A stretch of 64,000 nucleotides of DNA from Pictodentalium vernedei. Lineage: Eukaryota; Mollusca; Scaphopoda; Dentaliida; Dentaliidae. A model generated the notes under the pieces. That model saw only the letters and a program-made list of their open reading frames with translations. It had not been told where the DNA came from and did not search any database. Below, piece after piece: positions 1-12,957 of this stretch (position 1 is the stretch's first letter; every line of letters starts with the position of its first letter). A program made the translations under genes and the position numbers. The stretch spans positions 152,280,285-152,344,284 of the forward strand of contig CM062293.1 of the NCBI GenBank assembly GCA_031216915.1. Direction: 5' to 3'.

Positions 1-727
1 TGGTAACGTTCGTTCCATATTGTAGCCCTGGGAACGTTATGTACAGTTTAAGACGAGTCTCTCTTCAAACTACCCAGATCTATTATCGCGAAGAATTGTT
101 AGCCGATTTGTGTGATTACTGGCCTTGATATTAGGTAATTTTATGTGTTGGTCAGTATTAATGTTGTGTCACTATTAATTCACGTTGGTCACACAACGAA
201 ATTGGGATTCGTTGGAAAGTTCAAGCCTTTCATGTAATAGCCAAAGATCGAAACTATGGACTCTTCTATTCTAAGTTGCGAACTTGTATACGTCAGTGCT
301 CCAGTTAAGAATTCAACATTTATGATAATGTGAATGAGGTGTTCACGCACCACACAGAAACTGTTAAAATGACTTCAATAATTCAGAAGATAAGATTTCA
401 CAAGAATAAAATCGTGAACTATGGAAAATTTCATGCGTGTCACTTATTGGTTTTGTCAACTAAAAAACTTTTTTTTTTCAATTGTTTGCCTATGGTTACC
501 CTTATGAAATTTCTCAAAAAACTTCAAATTTTTTTTGGCCCATTTTATGATGCAAAAATGTTCTACATGTAAAAATACCATTGTTTTCACATTTTCTGCT
601 GCTGAAATCGCTTGTTCTGACTGAATAAATCAACTTGAAGTACAGAATGGGTATCACTGTAGGCCTTAATTCAACTTTTCCGCCAATGACAGCCATAGGT
701 TCACGCACAGTGTCACTTTCCATACAT

Positions 728-778
728 TATAAAATCGGGACTCGGTGTTTCACTCGTTAGAAATATGAAACACGAGTC
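728..778 (+). promoter_or_regulatory. TATA-like site plus hairpin, unit 1 (repeated in every unit)
   Basis: TATAAAAT at 728-735 is followed by an inverted repeat at 739-778: GACTCGGTGTTTCA and TGAAACACGAGTC pair over 13 bp with one bulged G and a loop of 13 nt. The perfect form is in units 1-2. From unit 3 on one position is mismatched, and unit 9 has a further change, so pairing is not being maintained by compensating changes. The spacing would suit a pol II core promoter, but I see no initiator or coding exon, so this is a weak candidate. Confidence 0.25.
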
Positions 779-972
779 AAACAAAATTCACCCATATTCT
801 TTCTGAACAGACTGAATGAATAATCTTCAATTCAGTTTTAGTGTTCCATCTATTCAAAATATAGGTGTCACAGCCGACAGAAAAAAAATTGTCAATTCCA
901 ATCGTTTGTTTTTCAGTACTTCTATAGGAAAGCAACTTCTGCGATTTGGAAGACTGCAGTATTTTCGATTAT

Positions 973-1013
973 ACCTCCATAGCAACTTCTGATCAGAAAG
1001 GCGGAGGTAAGTG
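973..1013 (+). other. Splice-donor-like site inside a hairpin, unit 1
   Basis: GGAGGTAAGTGAGT at 1003-1016 is close to an ideal 5' splice site. Its GGAGGT can pair with ACCTCC at 973-978, and between them lies the perfect 12-bp palindrome TTCTGATCAGAA (987-998). The arrangement is present in all nine units (5325, 9642, 13960, 18253, 22632, 27010, 31327, 35638); unit 5 has GTATGT. Acceptor-like tracts ending in TTTTCAG occur downstream (for example near 1508). No conserved reading frame leads into the donor. It may be chance, or a trace of a transcribed unit. Confidence 0.3.
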
Positions 1014-1552
1014 AGTCTGAAAACTAATGATGCCTTCCAGAAGCTAATTTTGATTATTCCCTTTTGAAAATGGAAAGGCCTTCATTATATACGACTGAGC
1101 AAACCCCGAATCGAAATGACGCTTGAATATCAGTCAATACAGGCATCTAAGAAACTGATTTTAATCCACTTGAAAGGTTTTTTCCCACACGGGAGGCCAG
1201 GCTTGGTGGGGTAATTTTGCTGCCGAGAGATATTCCTACAAACACAATGACGTGTATGTAGATAACGGTGTGCGAGGTGATAAGGGTGGATTTGCTTCGG
1301 ATACCCCCAAGCATAGTCCCGTAATTGTGCAGTGCTATGGGATGAGCTTTTACTAAAATTTTCCAGCTAAGTTTGTCAGTGGTCATTTAGAGTAAAAAGA
1401 GTACGTTTTGAACAAATTCAATTTTTAAATTCTTTGAGTTATTAGGGGCGCAGATTTTCGATGTGTGCTTATACCCAAATCACAGACTATAATGATTTGT
1501 ACTTTTCAGTGGAGGGCTCGGCTGAACTATGTTTAGTTCTGCCAATACTTCA

Positions 1553-1606
1553 CTCCCCCCCCCCCCCTACACACACACATACGCACACATACGCACATAT
1601 AAGCTA
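1553..1606. repeat. C-run/CA microsatellite, unit 1
   Basis: A run of C followed by CA steps and TACGCA repeats. It is present in every unit but differs in length and composition: about 5875-5911, 10192-10228, 14511-14536, 18803-18845, 23180-23220, 27561-27608, 31875-31921 and 36187-36245. It is the fastest-changing part of the unit and accounts for part of the unit-length differences. Confidence 0.9.
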
Positions 1607-2610
1607 TAGACTAGGGAGTGCATTTACGCAACACTTGACGCGTTTATGTTTTATAATAGTACACATGAGCGTATTCTTGTATGGGCCCTGGGAACTACAG
1701 AAGTGATGTTAATTGGGGTGGACACGTTGTGCGTTACTGCTTTAATATGACCCAGAGCCCAAACGAAGCCTTGCGTGTTTCTTCTCTGAAGAGGCATCAT
1801 AATTGTAAACAATAAGATAAACTTCATTTTGTTATGTTTAATAGCCATTATTTAGGAGTGAATACTGGGTGGGTGTGACCTAAAATGCCAGTAAACAATT
1901 AGGTGGTGGTTAAATTCTGAGTCTTTGGAACTCTGATATTGGTTTGTCCTAATAGGTGTTGTCCCTTCATGAGGGGGTCCTCGCATCTTCAGAATTGTCA
2001 ATCTAAACGATATACGGGCGATTCTGTACTCCAGAAACATACGTAACGTGACTGAGAATAGACTGGATGTATGGACAAAAATATGGACAGGTGTAAAAAA
2101 TAAGTGCCAATTCGGTAAAATTTTACAAATTTTCGAAAATCCGCTTTTTTATTAACACGATTTTCAGTGGGTCAAAAGGATCTTTCTCTTTAGTGAGATG
2201 CTCTGGATTTTGGCCCACAACATCGGCACTTTCTTTTCACTCCTTTTTGGGATATTTGTGCTCAAATTTTGACCCCGGGTGATGATATTTTGTACCAAAA
2301 TAAGTGCCAACATCAGTCAGTTGTTACTATTTATAGTACCTCTGAATGTTAAGACTCCATTCTGTACACCTGAACAGATCCTCCGCCAAAAAATCGTCTG
2401 CTTAGTCATTACGCTGGTTTATAGTGTAACATATCACAGCTGCTTTGTTTCTGTTGATTTTTTGTTATTAAAAACTAGCGTATTGTTCCATATAGCCCCC
2501 ATCTCCCTCATGTACTCGAAAATGTACATTATTATCTCCTCTAGAAACAGAATGAGGGAGGTCTAACAGTTTAAAGTTTTCCAGTTATATACTGCCACAA
2601 GAAATTGATT

Positions 2611-2695
2611 CGGGCTATAGCTCAGTAAGTTCAGGCGTTCACTTTGTTGTATGAAAAGTGCGTGGTCGATGCGATGTGAGTTCAAAACCCATCTC
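2611..2695 (+). repeat. Decayed tRNA-like (SINE head) sequence, unit 1
   Basis: Reads like a tRNA 5' region: TAGCTCAGTAAG resembles the pol III A box, and GAGTTCAAAACCC about 50 nt later resembles the B box. The anticodon arm has only a short TTCA/TGAA stem and the acceptor ends do not pair, so it is not a working tRNA. It looks like the head of a tRNA-derived SINE. Other copies start at 6928, 11246, 15554, 19860, 24237, 28626 and 32938; in unit 9 only the 3' part remains (37709-37780). Confidence 0.5.
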
Positions 2696-3096
2696 TTCTT
2701 AATATTTTGCCCATTATCCTAACACTTACATTTTTTCCTTTATTCTGGTTGCATCGTCATCTATAGAACGTGTTTTCGCAAATTAGCTGGTCGAAAGGCT
2801 GGGATACTCCACAATCACATTTAAACAAAAATGTTGAAAAACAAACAATTGCCGCAAAAAACAGACCATTTCTCCTCAAGCCACATTGTCTAATTAGGTG
2901 CGCTATTATCTTGCAAAAGTTAAGTCAAATAACGAGACGATAATCACTGTTTGATGATGCCTTTTGTCTGTTCAGCACCACTGTCTGCCAGATTTAATAT
3001 TTCCTTGAAATGAAAGATTGCGAATATTCTCTACTACACTTAATAAACAGCCCTTCTGACAAACTAAAAGTGTATGTGCAATGGCACTCTTTATTA

Positions 3097-3401
3097 CCAC
3101 CATCCCGCCTTGAGTCCTTGGGCAAGGCACTCAACTCCGATTATCCACCTGGGGGCACGATGACGCTGTGTACTAAGTTGTACTTCACGTCGATGGGGCG
3201 CATGTCTTCATCCAAATGAACCCTGCCTGTGCAGCAGTGAGGAGTTAAGATGTTGGGGAGCTGGCATCTGCTCGTCGTTGGTCGGTGGTTCTGTCTGGGT
3301 ACTCCTGCTTCCTCCATCCATAAAACTGTCACCGTCACCATTTGACCTTGGCTGTCAAAGTGTCGTTAAACTCTAATAAATACATAAATAAATAATAAAT
3401 T
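3097..3401 (+). mobile_element. SINE 3' part fixed in the array unit, unit 1
   Basis: Contains the core CCTTGGGCAAGGCAC, then TACTCCTGCTTCCTCCATCC, ACTGTCACCGTCACC, and an end of GTCGTTAAACTC plus TAAATAAA repeats. Minus-strand copies of the same family lie at 59147-59284 and 63537-63892, outside the array; the latter keeps a tRNA-like head, which identifies the family as a tRNA-derived SINE. Equivalent parts in the other units are at 7414-7718, 11732-12036, 16039-16339, 20346-20646, 24723-25022, 29112-29411, 33424-33722 and 38172-38479. All units share it at the same place, so it was inserted before the array was amplified. Confidence 0.65.
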
Positions 3402-4322
3402 ACCACCATAGGCAATTTCTTCTATGTTATGTCATTGGTGAGGCCCTCAGTTTCATCTGTCCAAGTGGGAGCAGTTTGTGCATTGTGCAAATCCGTCCAA
3501 CAGGTTAATGGTACACTACCCTTCAACCAATGCAAGAGCTGCATGAGTCGTTTCAGTAAGTTAGGAAGTAAGGTAGTAGATAGCTGCCGCAGGATGGTTC
3601 TCTCCATGCTATCCGTACTCTTTCATCCGACACAATACAGATCAGGTTGGTAAAAGAGTCACGATACCCCAATAATAAACAAACAAATGCTTTCCATGAC
3701 TAGAAACTTTAAATTTTCTGTGTATTTTGAGTTAAAAGATGTTTCTTTCACAGAATGACTGGTAAGGTGTCTCTACTTACAAGTTAGGCCAAGTTAGGCA
3801 ACTTTTGGAGCTAACCTGGGGCGGCGGACTAGTGTCAATATTCCATGTGCTATAGTGTGTGTGTCAGTTTTTATGGATAGCATACCTTCAAAGCGTGTGT
3901 ATGGAATAGTTTGTTTTGGAGGGAGCGTTGTATTTCAGTTTTACATTTTTGATCCTTCAATCTTCTTTTCGTCTTAATTTGCCACTCGAGGGATTATCTG
4001 GAATATTTTTCGATGTGCATGTATAGAGGCGGAAGTCACGGTGGGTATGGAAAGCGTTCACGTTACAACGATTAGTGTTTCACAGTTGATGTTTAGATTC
4101 CTACCTCCTGGTTACCTACCTCTTCCTCTGATTATCTCGGCTGAACATTAATTTAATGTATCATACTGAAGGTGAATGAATATTTTAGAGGGGAGCCGTT
4201 TGATCTGATATTTAGGTTCACATCCGACGTGTTTCATCATTTACTGGGCATTAGGTACCTAAACACGCTGGTCCTGGTTTTGCTTGGCTGTCGTTTAAGA
4301 TAGTTTGCTTCAAACAAGCGAA

Positions 4323-7300
4323 TGGTAACGTTCGTTCCATATTGTAGCCCTGGGAACGTTATGTACAGTTTAAGACGAGTCTCTCTTCAAACTACCCAGA
4401 TCTATTATCGCGAAGAATTGTTAGCCGATTTGTGTGATTACTGGCCTTGATATTAGGTAATTTTATGTGTTGGTCAGTATTAATGCTGTGTCACTATTAA
4501 TTCACGTTGGTCACACAACGAAATTGGGATTCGTTGGAAAGTTCAAGCCTTTCATGTAACAGCCAAAGATCGAAACTATGGACTCTTCTATTCTAAGTTG
4601 CGAACTTGTATACGTCAGTGCTCCAGTTAAGAATTCAACATTTATGATAATGTGAATGAGGTGTTCACGCACCACACAGAAACTGTTAAAATGACTTCAA
4701 TAATTCAGAAGATAAGATTTCACAAGAATAAAATCGTGAACTATGGAAAATTTCATGCGTGTCACTTATGGGTTTAGTCAACTAAAAAACTTTTTTTTTT
4801 CAATTGTTTGCCTATGGTTACCCTTATGAAATTTCTCAAAAAACTTCAAATTATTTTTGGCCCATTTTATGATGCAAAAATGTTCTACATGTAAAAATAC
4901 CATTGTTTTCACATTTTCTGCTGCTGAAATCGCTTGTTCTGACTGAATAAATCAACTTGAAGTACAGAATGGGTATCACTGTAGGCCTTAATTCAACTTT
5001 TCCGCCAATGACAGCCATAGGTTCACGCACAGTGTCACTTTCCATACATTATAAAATCGGGACTCGGTGTTTCACTCGTTAGAAATATGAAACACGAGTC
5101 AAACAAAATTCACCCATATTCTTTCTGAACAGACTGAATGAATAATCTTCAATTCAGTTTTAGTGTTCCATCTATTCAAAATATAGCTGTCACAGCCGAC
5201 AGAAAAAAAATTGTCAATTCCAATCGTTTGTTTTTCAGTACTTCTATAGGAAAGCAACTTCTGCGATTTGGAAGACTGCAGTATTTTCGATTATACCTCC
5301 ATAGCAACTTCTGATCAGAAAGGCGGAGGTAAGTGAGTCTGAAAACTAATGATGCCTTCCAGAAGCTAATTTGATTATTCCCTTTTGAAAATGGAAAGGC
5401 CTTCATTATATACGACTGAGCAAACCCCGAATAGAAATGACGCTTGAATATCAGTCAACACAGGCATCTAAGAAACTGATTTTAATCCACTTGAAAGGTT
5501 TTTTCCCACACGGGAGGCCAGGCTTGGTGGGGTAATTTTGCTGCCGAGAGATATTCCTACAAACACAATGACGTGTATGTAGATAACGGTGTGCGAGGTG
5601 ATAAGGATGGATTTGCTTCGGATACCCCCAAGCATAGTCCCATAATTGTGCAATGCTATGGGATGAGCTTTTACTAAAATTTTCCAGCTAAGTTTGTCAG
5701 TGGTCATTTAGAGTAAAAAGAGTACGTTTTGAACAAATTCAATTTTTAAATTCTTTGAGTTATTAGGGGCGCAGATTTTCGATGTGTGCTTATACCCAAA
5801 CCACAGACTATAATGATTTGTACTTTTCAGTGGAGGGCGCGGCTGAACTATGTTTAGTTCTGCCAATACTTCACTCCCCCCCCCCACACACACACATACG
5901 CACACATACGCACATATAAGCTATTGACTAGGGAGTGCATTTACGCAACAGTTGACGCGTTTATGTTTTATAATAGTACACATGAGCGTATTCTTGTATG
6001 GGCCCTGGGAACTACAGAAGTGATGTTAATTGGGGTGGACACGTTGTGCGTTTCTGCTTTAATATGACGCAGAGCCCAAACGAAGCCTTGCGTGTTTCTT
6101 CTCTGAAGAGGCATCATAATTGTAAACAATAAGATTAACTTCATTTTGTTATGTTTAATAGCCATTATTTAGGAGTGAATACTGGGTGGGTGTGACCTAA
6201 AATGCCAGTAAACAATTAGGTGGTGGTTAAATTCTGAGTCTTTGGAACTCTGAAATTGGTTTTTCCTAATAGGTGTTGTCCCTTCATCAGGGGGTCCTCG
6301 CATCTTCAGAATTGTCAATCTAAACGATATACGGGCGATTCTGTACTCCAGAAACATACGTAACGTGACTGAGAATAGATTGGATGTATGGACAAAAATA
6401 TGGACAGGTGTAAAAAATAAGTGCCAATTCGGTAAAATTTCACAAATTTTCGAAAATGCGCTTTTTTATTAACACGATTTTCAGTGGGTCAAAAGGATCT
6501 TTCTCTTTAGTGAGATGCTCTGGATTTTGGCCCACAACATCGGCACTTTCTTTTCACTCCTTTTTGGGATATTTGTGCTCAAATTTTGACCCCGGGTGAT
6601 GATATTTTGTACCAAAATAAGTGCCAACATCAGTCAGTTGTTACTATTTATAGTACCTCTGAATGTTAAGACTCCATTCTGTACACCTGAACAGATCCTC
6701 CGCCAAAAAATCGTCTGCTTAGTCATTACGCTGGTTTATAGTGTAACATATCACAGCTGCTTTGTTTCTGTTGATTTTTTGTTATTAAAAACTAGCGTAT
6801 TGTTCCATATAGCCCCCATCTCCCTCATGTACTCGAAAACGTACATTATTATCTCCTCTAGAAACAGAATGAGGGAGGTCTAACAGTTTAAAGTTTTCCA
6901 GTTATATACTGCCACAAGAAATTGATTCGGGCTATAGCTCAGTAAGTTCAGGCGTTCACTTTGTTGTATGAAAAGTGCGTGGTCGATGCGATGTGAGTTC
7001 AAAACCCATCTCTTCTTAATATTTTGCCCATTATCCTAACACATACATTTTTTCCTTTGTTCTGGTTTCATCGTCACCTATAGAACGTGTTTTCGCAAAT
7101 TAGCTGGTCGAAAGGCTGGGATACTCCACAATCACATTTAAACAAAAATATTGAAAAACAACCAATTGCCGCAAAAAACAGACCATTTCTCCTCAAGCCA
7201 CATTGTCTAATTAGGTGCGCTATTATCTTACAAAAGTTAAGTCAAATAACGAGACGATAATCACTGTTTGATGATGCCTTTTGTCTGTTCAGCACCACTG

Positions 7301-8639
7301 TCTGCCAGATTTAATATTTCCTTGAAATGAAAGATTGCGAATATTCTCTACTACACTTAATAAACAGCCCTTCTGACAAACTAAAAGTGTATGTGCAATG
7401 GCACTCTTTATTACCACCATCCCGCGTTGAGTCCTTGGGCAAGGCACTCAACTCCGATTATCCACCTGGGGGCACGATGACGCTGTGTACTAAGTTGTAC
7501 TTCACATCGATGGGGCGCATGTCTTCATCCAAATTAACCCTGACTGTGCAGCAGTGAGGAGTTAAGATGTTGGGGAGCTGGCATCTGCTCGTCGTTGGTC
7601 GGTGGTTCTGTCTGGGTACTCCTGCTTCCTCCATCCATAAAACTGTCACCGTCACCATTTGACCTTGGCTGTCAAAGTGTCGTTAAACTCTAATAAATAC
7701 ATAAATAAATAATAAATTACCACCATAGGCAATTTCTTCTATGTTATGTCATTGGTGAGGCCCTCAGTTTCATCTGTCCAAGTGGGAGCAGTTTGTGCAT
7801 TGTGCAAATCCGTCCAACAGGTTAATGGTACTCTACCCTTCAACCAATGCAAGAGCTGCATGAGCCGTTTCAGTAAGTTAGGAAGTAAGGTAGTAGATAG
7901 CTGCCGCAGGATGGTTCTCTCCATGCTATCCGTACTCTTTCATCCGACACAATACAGATCAGGTTGGTAAAAGAGTCACGATACCCCAATAATAAACAAA
8001 CAAATGCTTTCCATGACTATAAACTTTAAATTTTCTGTGTATTTTGAGTTAAAAGATGTTTCTTTCACAGAATGACTGGTAAGGTGTCTCTACTTACAAG
8101 TTAGGCCAAGTTAGGCAACTTTTGGAGCTAACCTGGGGCGGCGGACTAGTGTCAATATTCCATGTGCTATAGTGTGTGTGTCAGTTTTTATGGATAGCAT
8201 ACCTTCAAAGCGTGTGTATGGAATAGTTTGTTTTGGAGGGAGCGTTGTATTTCAGTTTTACATTTTTGATCCCTCAATCTTCTTTTCGTCTTAATTTGCC
8301 ACTCGAGGGATTATCTGGAATATTTTTCGATGTGCATGTATAGAGGAGGAAGTCACGGTGGGTATGGAAAGCGTTCACGTTACAACGATTAGTGTTTCAC
8401 AGTTGATGTTTAGATTCCTACCTCCTGGTTTCCTACCTCTTCCTCTGTTTATCTCGGCTGAACATTAATTTAATGTATCATAGTGAAGGTGAATGAATAT
8501 TTTAGAGGGGAGCCGTTTGATCTGATATTTAGGTTCACATCGGACTTGTTTCATCATTTACTGGGCATTAGGTACCTAAACACGCTGGTCCTGGTTTTGC
8601 TTGGCTGTCGTTTAAGATAGTTTGCTTCAAACAAGCGAA
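4323..8639. repeat. Macrosatellite unit 2 (4,317 bp)
   Basis: Full unit, closest to units 1 and 3. The C/CA microsatellite is at about 5875-5911, the donor-like hairpin site at 5325, the tRNA-like head at 6928-7012 and the SINE part at 7414-7718. The hairpin after the TATA-like site keeps the same pairing as in unit 1. I see no coding capacity beyond short chance frames. Confidence 0.95.
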
Positions 8640-11600
8640 TGGTAACGTTCGTTCCATATTGTAGCCCTGGGAACGTTATGTACAGTTTAAGACGAGTCTC
8701 TCTTCAAACTACCCAGATCTATTATCGCGAAGAATTGTTAGCCGATTTGTGTGATTACTGGCCTTGATATTAGGTAATTTTATGTGTTGGTCAGTATTAA
8801 TGCTGTGTCACTATTACTTCACGTAGGTCACACAACGAAATTGGAATTCGTTGGAAAGTTCAAGTCTTTCATGTAACAGCCAAAGATCGAAACTATGGAC
8901 TCTTCTATTCTAAGTTGCGAACTTGTATACGCCAGTGCTCCAGTTAAGAATTCAACATTTATGATAATGTGAATGAGGTGTTCACGCACCACACAGAAAC
9001 TGTTAAAATGACTTCAGTAATTCAGAAGATAAGATTTCACAAGAATAAAATCGTGAACTATGGAAAATTTCATGCGTGTCACTTATTGGTTTAGTCAACT
9101 AAAAAACTTTTTATTTTCAATTGTTTGCCTATGGTTACCCTTATGAAATTTCTCAAAAAACTTCAAATTTTTTTTGGCCCATTTTATGATGCAAAAATGT
9201 TCTACATGTAAAAATACCATTGTTTTCACATTTTCTGCTGCTGAAATCGCTTGTTCTGACTGAATAAATCAACTTGAAGTACAGAATGGGTATCACTGTA
9301 GGCCTAAATTCAACTTTTCCGCCAATGACAGCCATAGGTTCACGCACAGTGTCACTTTCCATACATTATAAAATCGGGACTCGGAGTTTCACTCGTTAGA
9401 AATATGAAACACGAGTCAAACAAAATTCACCCATATTCTTTCTGAACAGACTGAATGAATAATCTTCAATTCAGTTTTAGTGTTCCATCTATTCAAAATA
9501 TAGCTGTCACAGCCGACAGAAAAAAATTTGTCAATTCCAATCGTTTGTTTTTCAGTACTTCTATAGGAAAGCAACTTCTGCGATTTGGAAGACTGCAGTA
9601 TTTTCGATTATACCTCCATAGCAACTTCTGATCAGAAAGGCGGAGGTAAGTGAGTCTGAAAACTAATGATGCCTTCCAGAAGCTAATTTTGATTATTCCC
9701 TTTTGAAAATGGAAAGGCCTTCATTATATACGACTGAGCAAACCCCGAATAGAAATGACGCTTGAATATCAGTCAATACAGGCATCTAAGAAACTGATTT
9801 TAAGCCACTTGAAAGGTTTTTTCCCACACGGGAGGCCAGGCTTGGTGGGGTAATTTTGCTGCCGAGAGATATTCCTACAAACACAATGACGTGTATGTAG
9901 ATAACGGTGTGCGAGGTGACAAGGGTGGATTTGCTTCGGATACCCCCAAGCATAGTCCCATAATTGTGCAATACTATGGGATGAGCTTTTACTAAAATTT
10001 TCCCGCTAAGTTTGTCAGTGGTCATTTAGAGTAAAAAGAGTACGTTTTGAACAAATTCAATTTTTAAATTCTTTGATTTATTAGGGGCGCAGATTTTCGA
10101 TGTGTGCTTATACCCAAATCACAGACTATAATGATTTGTACTTTTCAGTGGAGGGCTCGGCTGAACTATGTTTAGTTCTGCCAATACTTCACTCCCCCCC
10201 CCCCCCCCCCCACACACACACACATACGCACATATAAGCTATAGACTAGGGAGTGCATTTACGCAACAGTTGACGCGTTTATGTTTTATAATAGTACACA
10301 TGAGCGTATTCTTTTATGGGCCCTGGGAGCTACAGAAGTGATGTTAATTGGGGTGGACACGTTGTGCGTTACTGCTTTAATATGACCCAGAGCCAAAACA
10401 AAGCCTTGCGAGTTTATTCTCTGAAGAGGCATCATAATTGTAAACAATAAGATAAACTTCATTTTGTTATGTTTAATAGCCATTATTTAGGAGTGAATAC
10501 TGGGTGGGTGTGACCTAAAATGCCAGTAAACAATTAGGTGGTAGTTAAATTCTGAGTCTTTGGAACTCTGAAATTGGTTTTTCCTAATAGGTGTTGTCCC
10601 TTCATGAGGGGGTCCTCGCATCTTCAGAATTGTCAATCTAAACGATATACGGGCGATTCTGTACTCCAGAAACATACGTAACGTGACTGAGAATAGATTG
10701 GATGTATGGTCAAAAATATGGACAGGTGTAAAAAATAAGTGCCAATTCGGTAAAATTTCACAAATTTTCGAAAATGCGCTTTTTTATTAACACGATTTTC
10801 AGTGGGTCAAAAGGATCTTTCTCTTTAGTGAGATGCTCTGGAGTTTGGCCCACAACATCGGCACTTTCTTTTCACTCCTTTTTGGGATATTTGTGCTCAA
10901 ATTTTGACCCCGGGTGATGATATTTTGTACCAAAATAAGTGCCAACATCAGTCAGTTGTTACTATTTATAGTACCTCTGAATGTTAAGACTCCATTCTGT
11001 ACACCTGAACAGATCCTCCGCCAAAAAATCGTCTGCTCAGTCATTACGCTGGTTCATAGTGTAACATATCACAGCTGCTTTGTTTCTGTTGATTTTTTGT
11101 TATAAAAAACTAGCGTATTGTTCCATATAGCCCCCATCTCCCTCATGTACTCGAAAATGTACATTATTATCTCCTCTAGAAACAGAATGAGGGAGGTCTA
11201 ACAGTTTAAAGTTTTCCAGTTATATACTGCCACAAGAAATTGATTCGGGCTATAGCTCAGTAAGTTCAGGCGTTCACTTTGTTGTATGAAAAGTGCGTGG
11301 TCGATGCGATGTGAGTTCAAAACCCATCTCTTCTTAATATTTTGCCCATTATCCTAACACATACATTTTTTCCTTTGTTCTGGTTGCATCGTCATCTATA
11401 GAACGTGTTTTCGCAAATTAGCTGGTCGAAAGGCTGGGATACTCCACAATCACATTTAAACAAAAATGTTGAAAAACAACCAATTGCCGCAAAAAACAGA
11501 CCATTTCTCCTCAAGCCACATTGTCTAATTAGGTGCGCTATTACCTTGCAAAAGTTAAGTCAAATAACGAGACGATAATCACTGTTTGATGATGCCTTTT

Positions 11601-12957
11601 GTCTGTTCAGCACCACTGTCTGCCAGATTTAATATTTCCTTGAAATGAAAGATTGCGAATATTCTCTACTACACTTAATAAACAGCCCTTCTGACAAACT
11701 AAAAGTGTATTTTCAATGGCACTCTTTATTACCACCATCCCGCGTTGAGTCCTTGGGCAAGGCACTCAACTCCGATTATCCACCTGGGGGCACGATGACG
11801 CTGTGTACTAAGTTGTACTTCACGTCGATGGGGCGCATGTCTTCAACCAAATTAACCCTGCCTGTGCAGCAGTGAGGAGTTAAGATGTTGGGGAGCTGGC
11901 ATCTGCTCGTCGTTGGTCGGTGGTTCTGTCTGGGTACTCCTGCTTCCTCCATCCATAAAACTGTCACCGTCACCATTTGACCTTGGCTGTCAAAGTGTCG
12001 TTAAACTCTAATAAATACATAAATAAATAATAAATTACAACCATAGGCAATTTCTTCTATGTTATGTCATTGGTGGGGCCCTCAGTTTCATCTGTCCAAG
12101 TGGGAGCAGTTTGTGCATTGTGCAAATCCGTCCAACAGGTTAATGGTACACTACCCTTCAACCAATGCTAGAGCTGCCTGAGCCGTTTCAGTAAGTTAGG
12201 AAGTAAGGTAGTAGATAGCTGCCGCAGGATGGTTCTCTCCATGCTATCCGTACTCTTTCATCCGACACAATACAGATCAGGTTGGTAAAAGAGTCACGAT
12301 ACCCCAATAATAAACAAACAAATGGTTTCCATGACTACAAACTTTAAATTTTCTGTGTATTTTGAGTTAAAATATGTTTCTTTCACAGAATGACTGGTAA
12401 GGTGTCTCTACTTACAAGTTAGGCCAAGTTAGGCAACTTTTGGAGCTAACCTGGGGCGACGGACTAGTGTCAATATTCCATGTGCTATAGTGTGTGTGTC
12501 AGTTTTTGTGGATAGCATACCTTCAAAGCGTGTGTATGGAATAGTTTGTTTTGGAGGGAGCGTTGTATTTCAGTTTTACATTTTAGATCCCTCAATCTTC
12601 TTTTCGTCTTAATTTGCCACTCGAGGGTTTATCTGGAATATTTTTCGATATGCATGTATAGAGGCGGAAGTCACGGTAGGTATGGAAAGCGTGCACGTTA
12701 CAACGATTAGTGTTTCACAGTTGATGTTTAGATTCCTACCTCCTGGTTTCCTACCTCTTCCTCTGTTTATCTCGGCTGAACATTAATTTAATGTATCATA
12801 CTGAAGGTGAATGAATATTTTAGAGGGGAGCCGTTTGATCTGATATTTAGGTTCACATCCGACTTGTTTCATCATTTACTGGGCATTAGGTACCTAAACA
12901 CGCTGGTCCTGGTTTTGCTCGGCTGTCGTTTCAGATAGTTTGCTTCAAACAAGCGAA
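8640..12957. repeat. Macrosatellite unit 3 (4,318 bp)
   Basis: Full unit of the unit 1-3 group that begins to show bases typical of later units: GGAGTTTCAC replaces GGTGTTTCAC after the TATA-like site, and TTTTAGATCC occurs near 12583. The microsatellite here is a longer C run (about 10192-10228). The donor-like site is at 9642, the tRNA-like head at 11246 and the SINE part at 11732-12036. Confidence 0.95.

Larger units (their letters stand above)
1..4322. repeat. Macrosatellite unit 1 (4,322 bp)
   Basis: First complete unit of the tandem array. The window opens inside the array, so the phase (starting at TGGTAACGTTCG) is a choice and not a proven junction. It belongs with units 2 and 3: shared marks are CATCTAAG near 1144, GTTATTAGGGGC near 1438 and a doubled TTAGGC near 3785. 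By eye it differs from unit 2 by roughly one base per hundred. No frame longer than about 95 codons is open and none resembles a known protein. It contains a TATA-like site (728), a donor-like site in a hairpin (1003), a C/CA microsatellite (1553), a tRNA-like head (2611) and a SINE 3' part (3097), each listed separately. Confidence 0.95.

Noticed and set aside
330-572. Small frames in the first 600 bp of the units
   Set aside because: AT-rich chance frames that change length between units.
816-990. A 55-codon frame after the TATA-like site starting MNNLQFSFSV
   Set aside because: Units 6-9 have an in-frame stop from AAATAATTT, so the frame is not kept.
1651-1848. A conserved 65-codon minus-strand frame present in most units
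   Set aside because: It is conserved only as far as the whole unit is conserved, with no domain and with changes that look random.
2611-2695. A tRNA gene in each array unit
   Set aside because: A- and B-box-like words exist, but the acceptor ends do not pair, the anticodon stem is only about 4 bp and the T arm is irregular.
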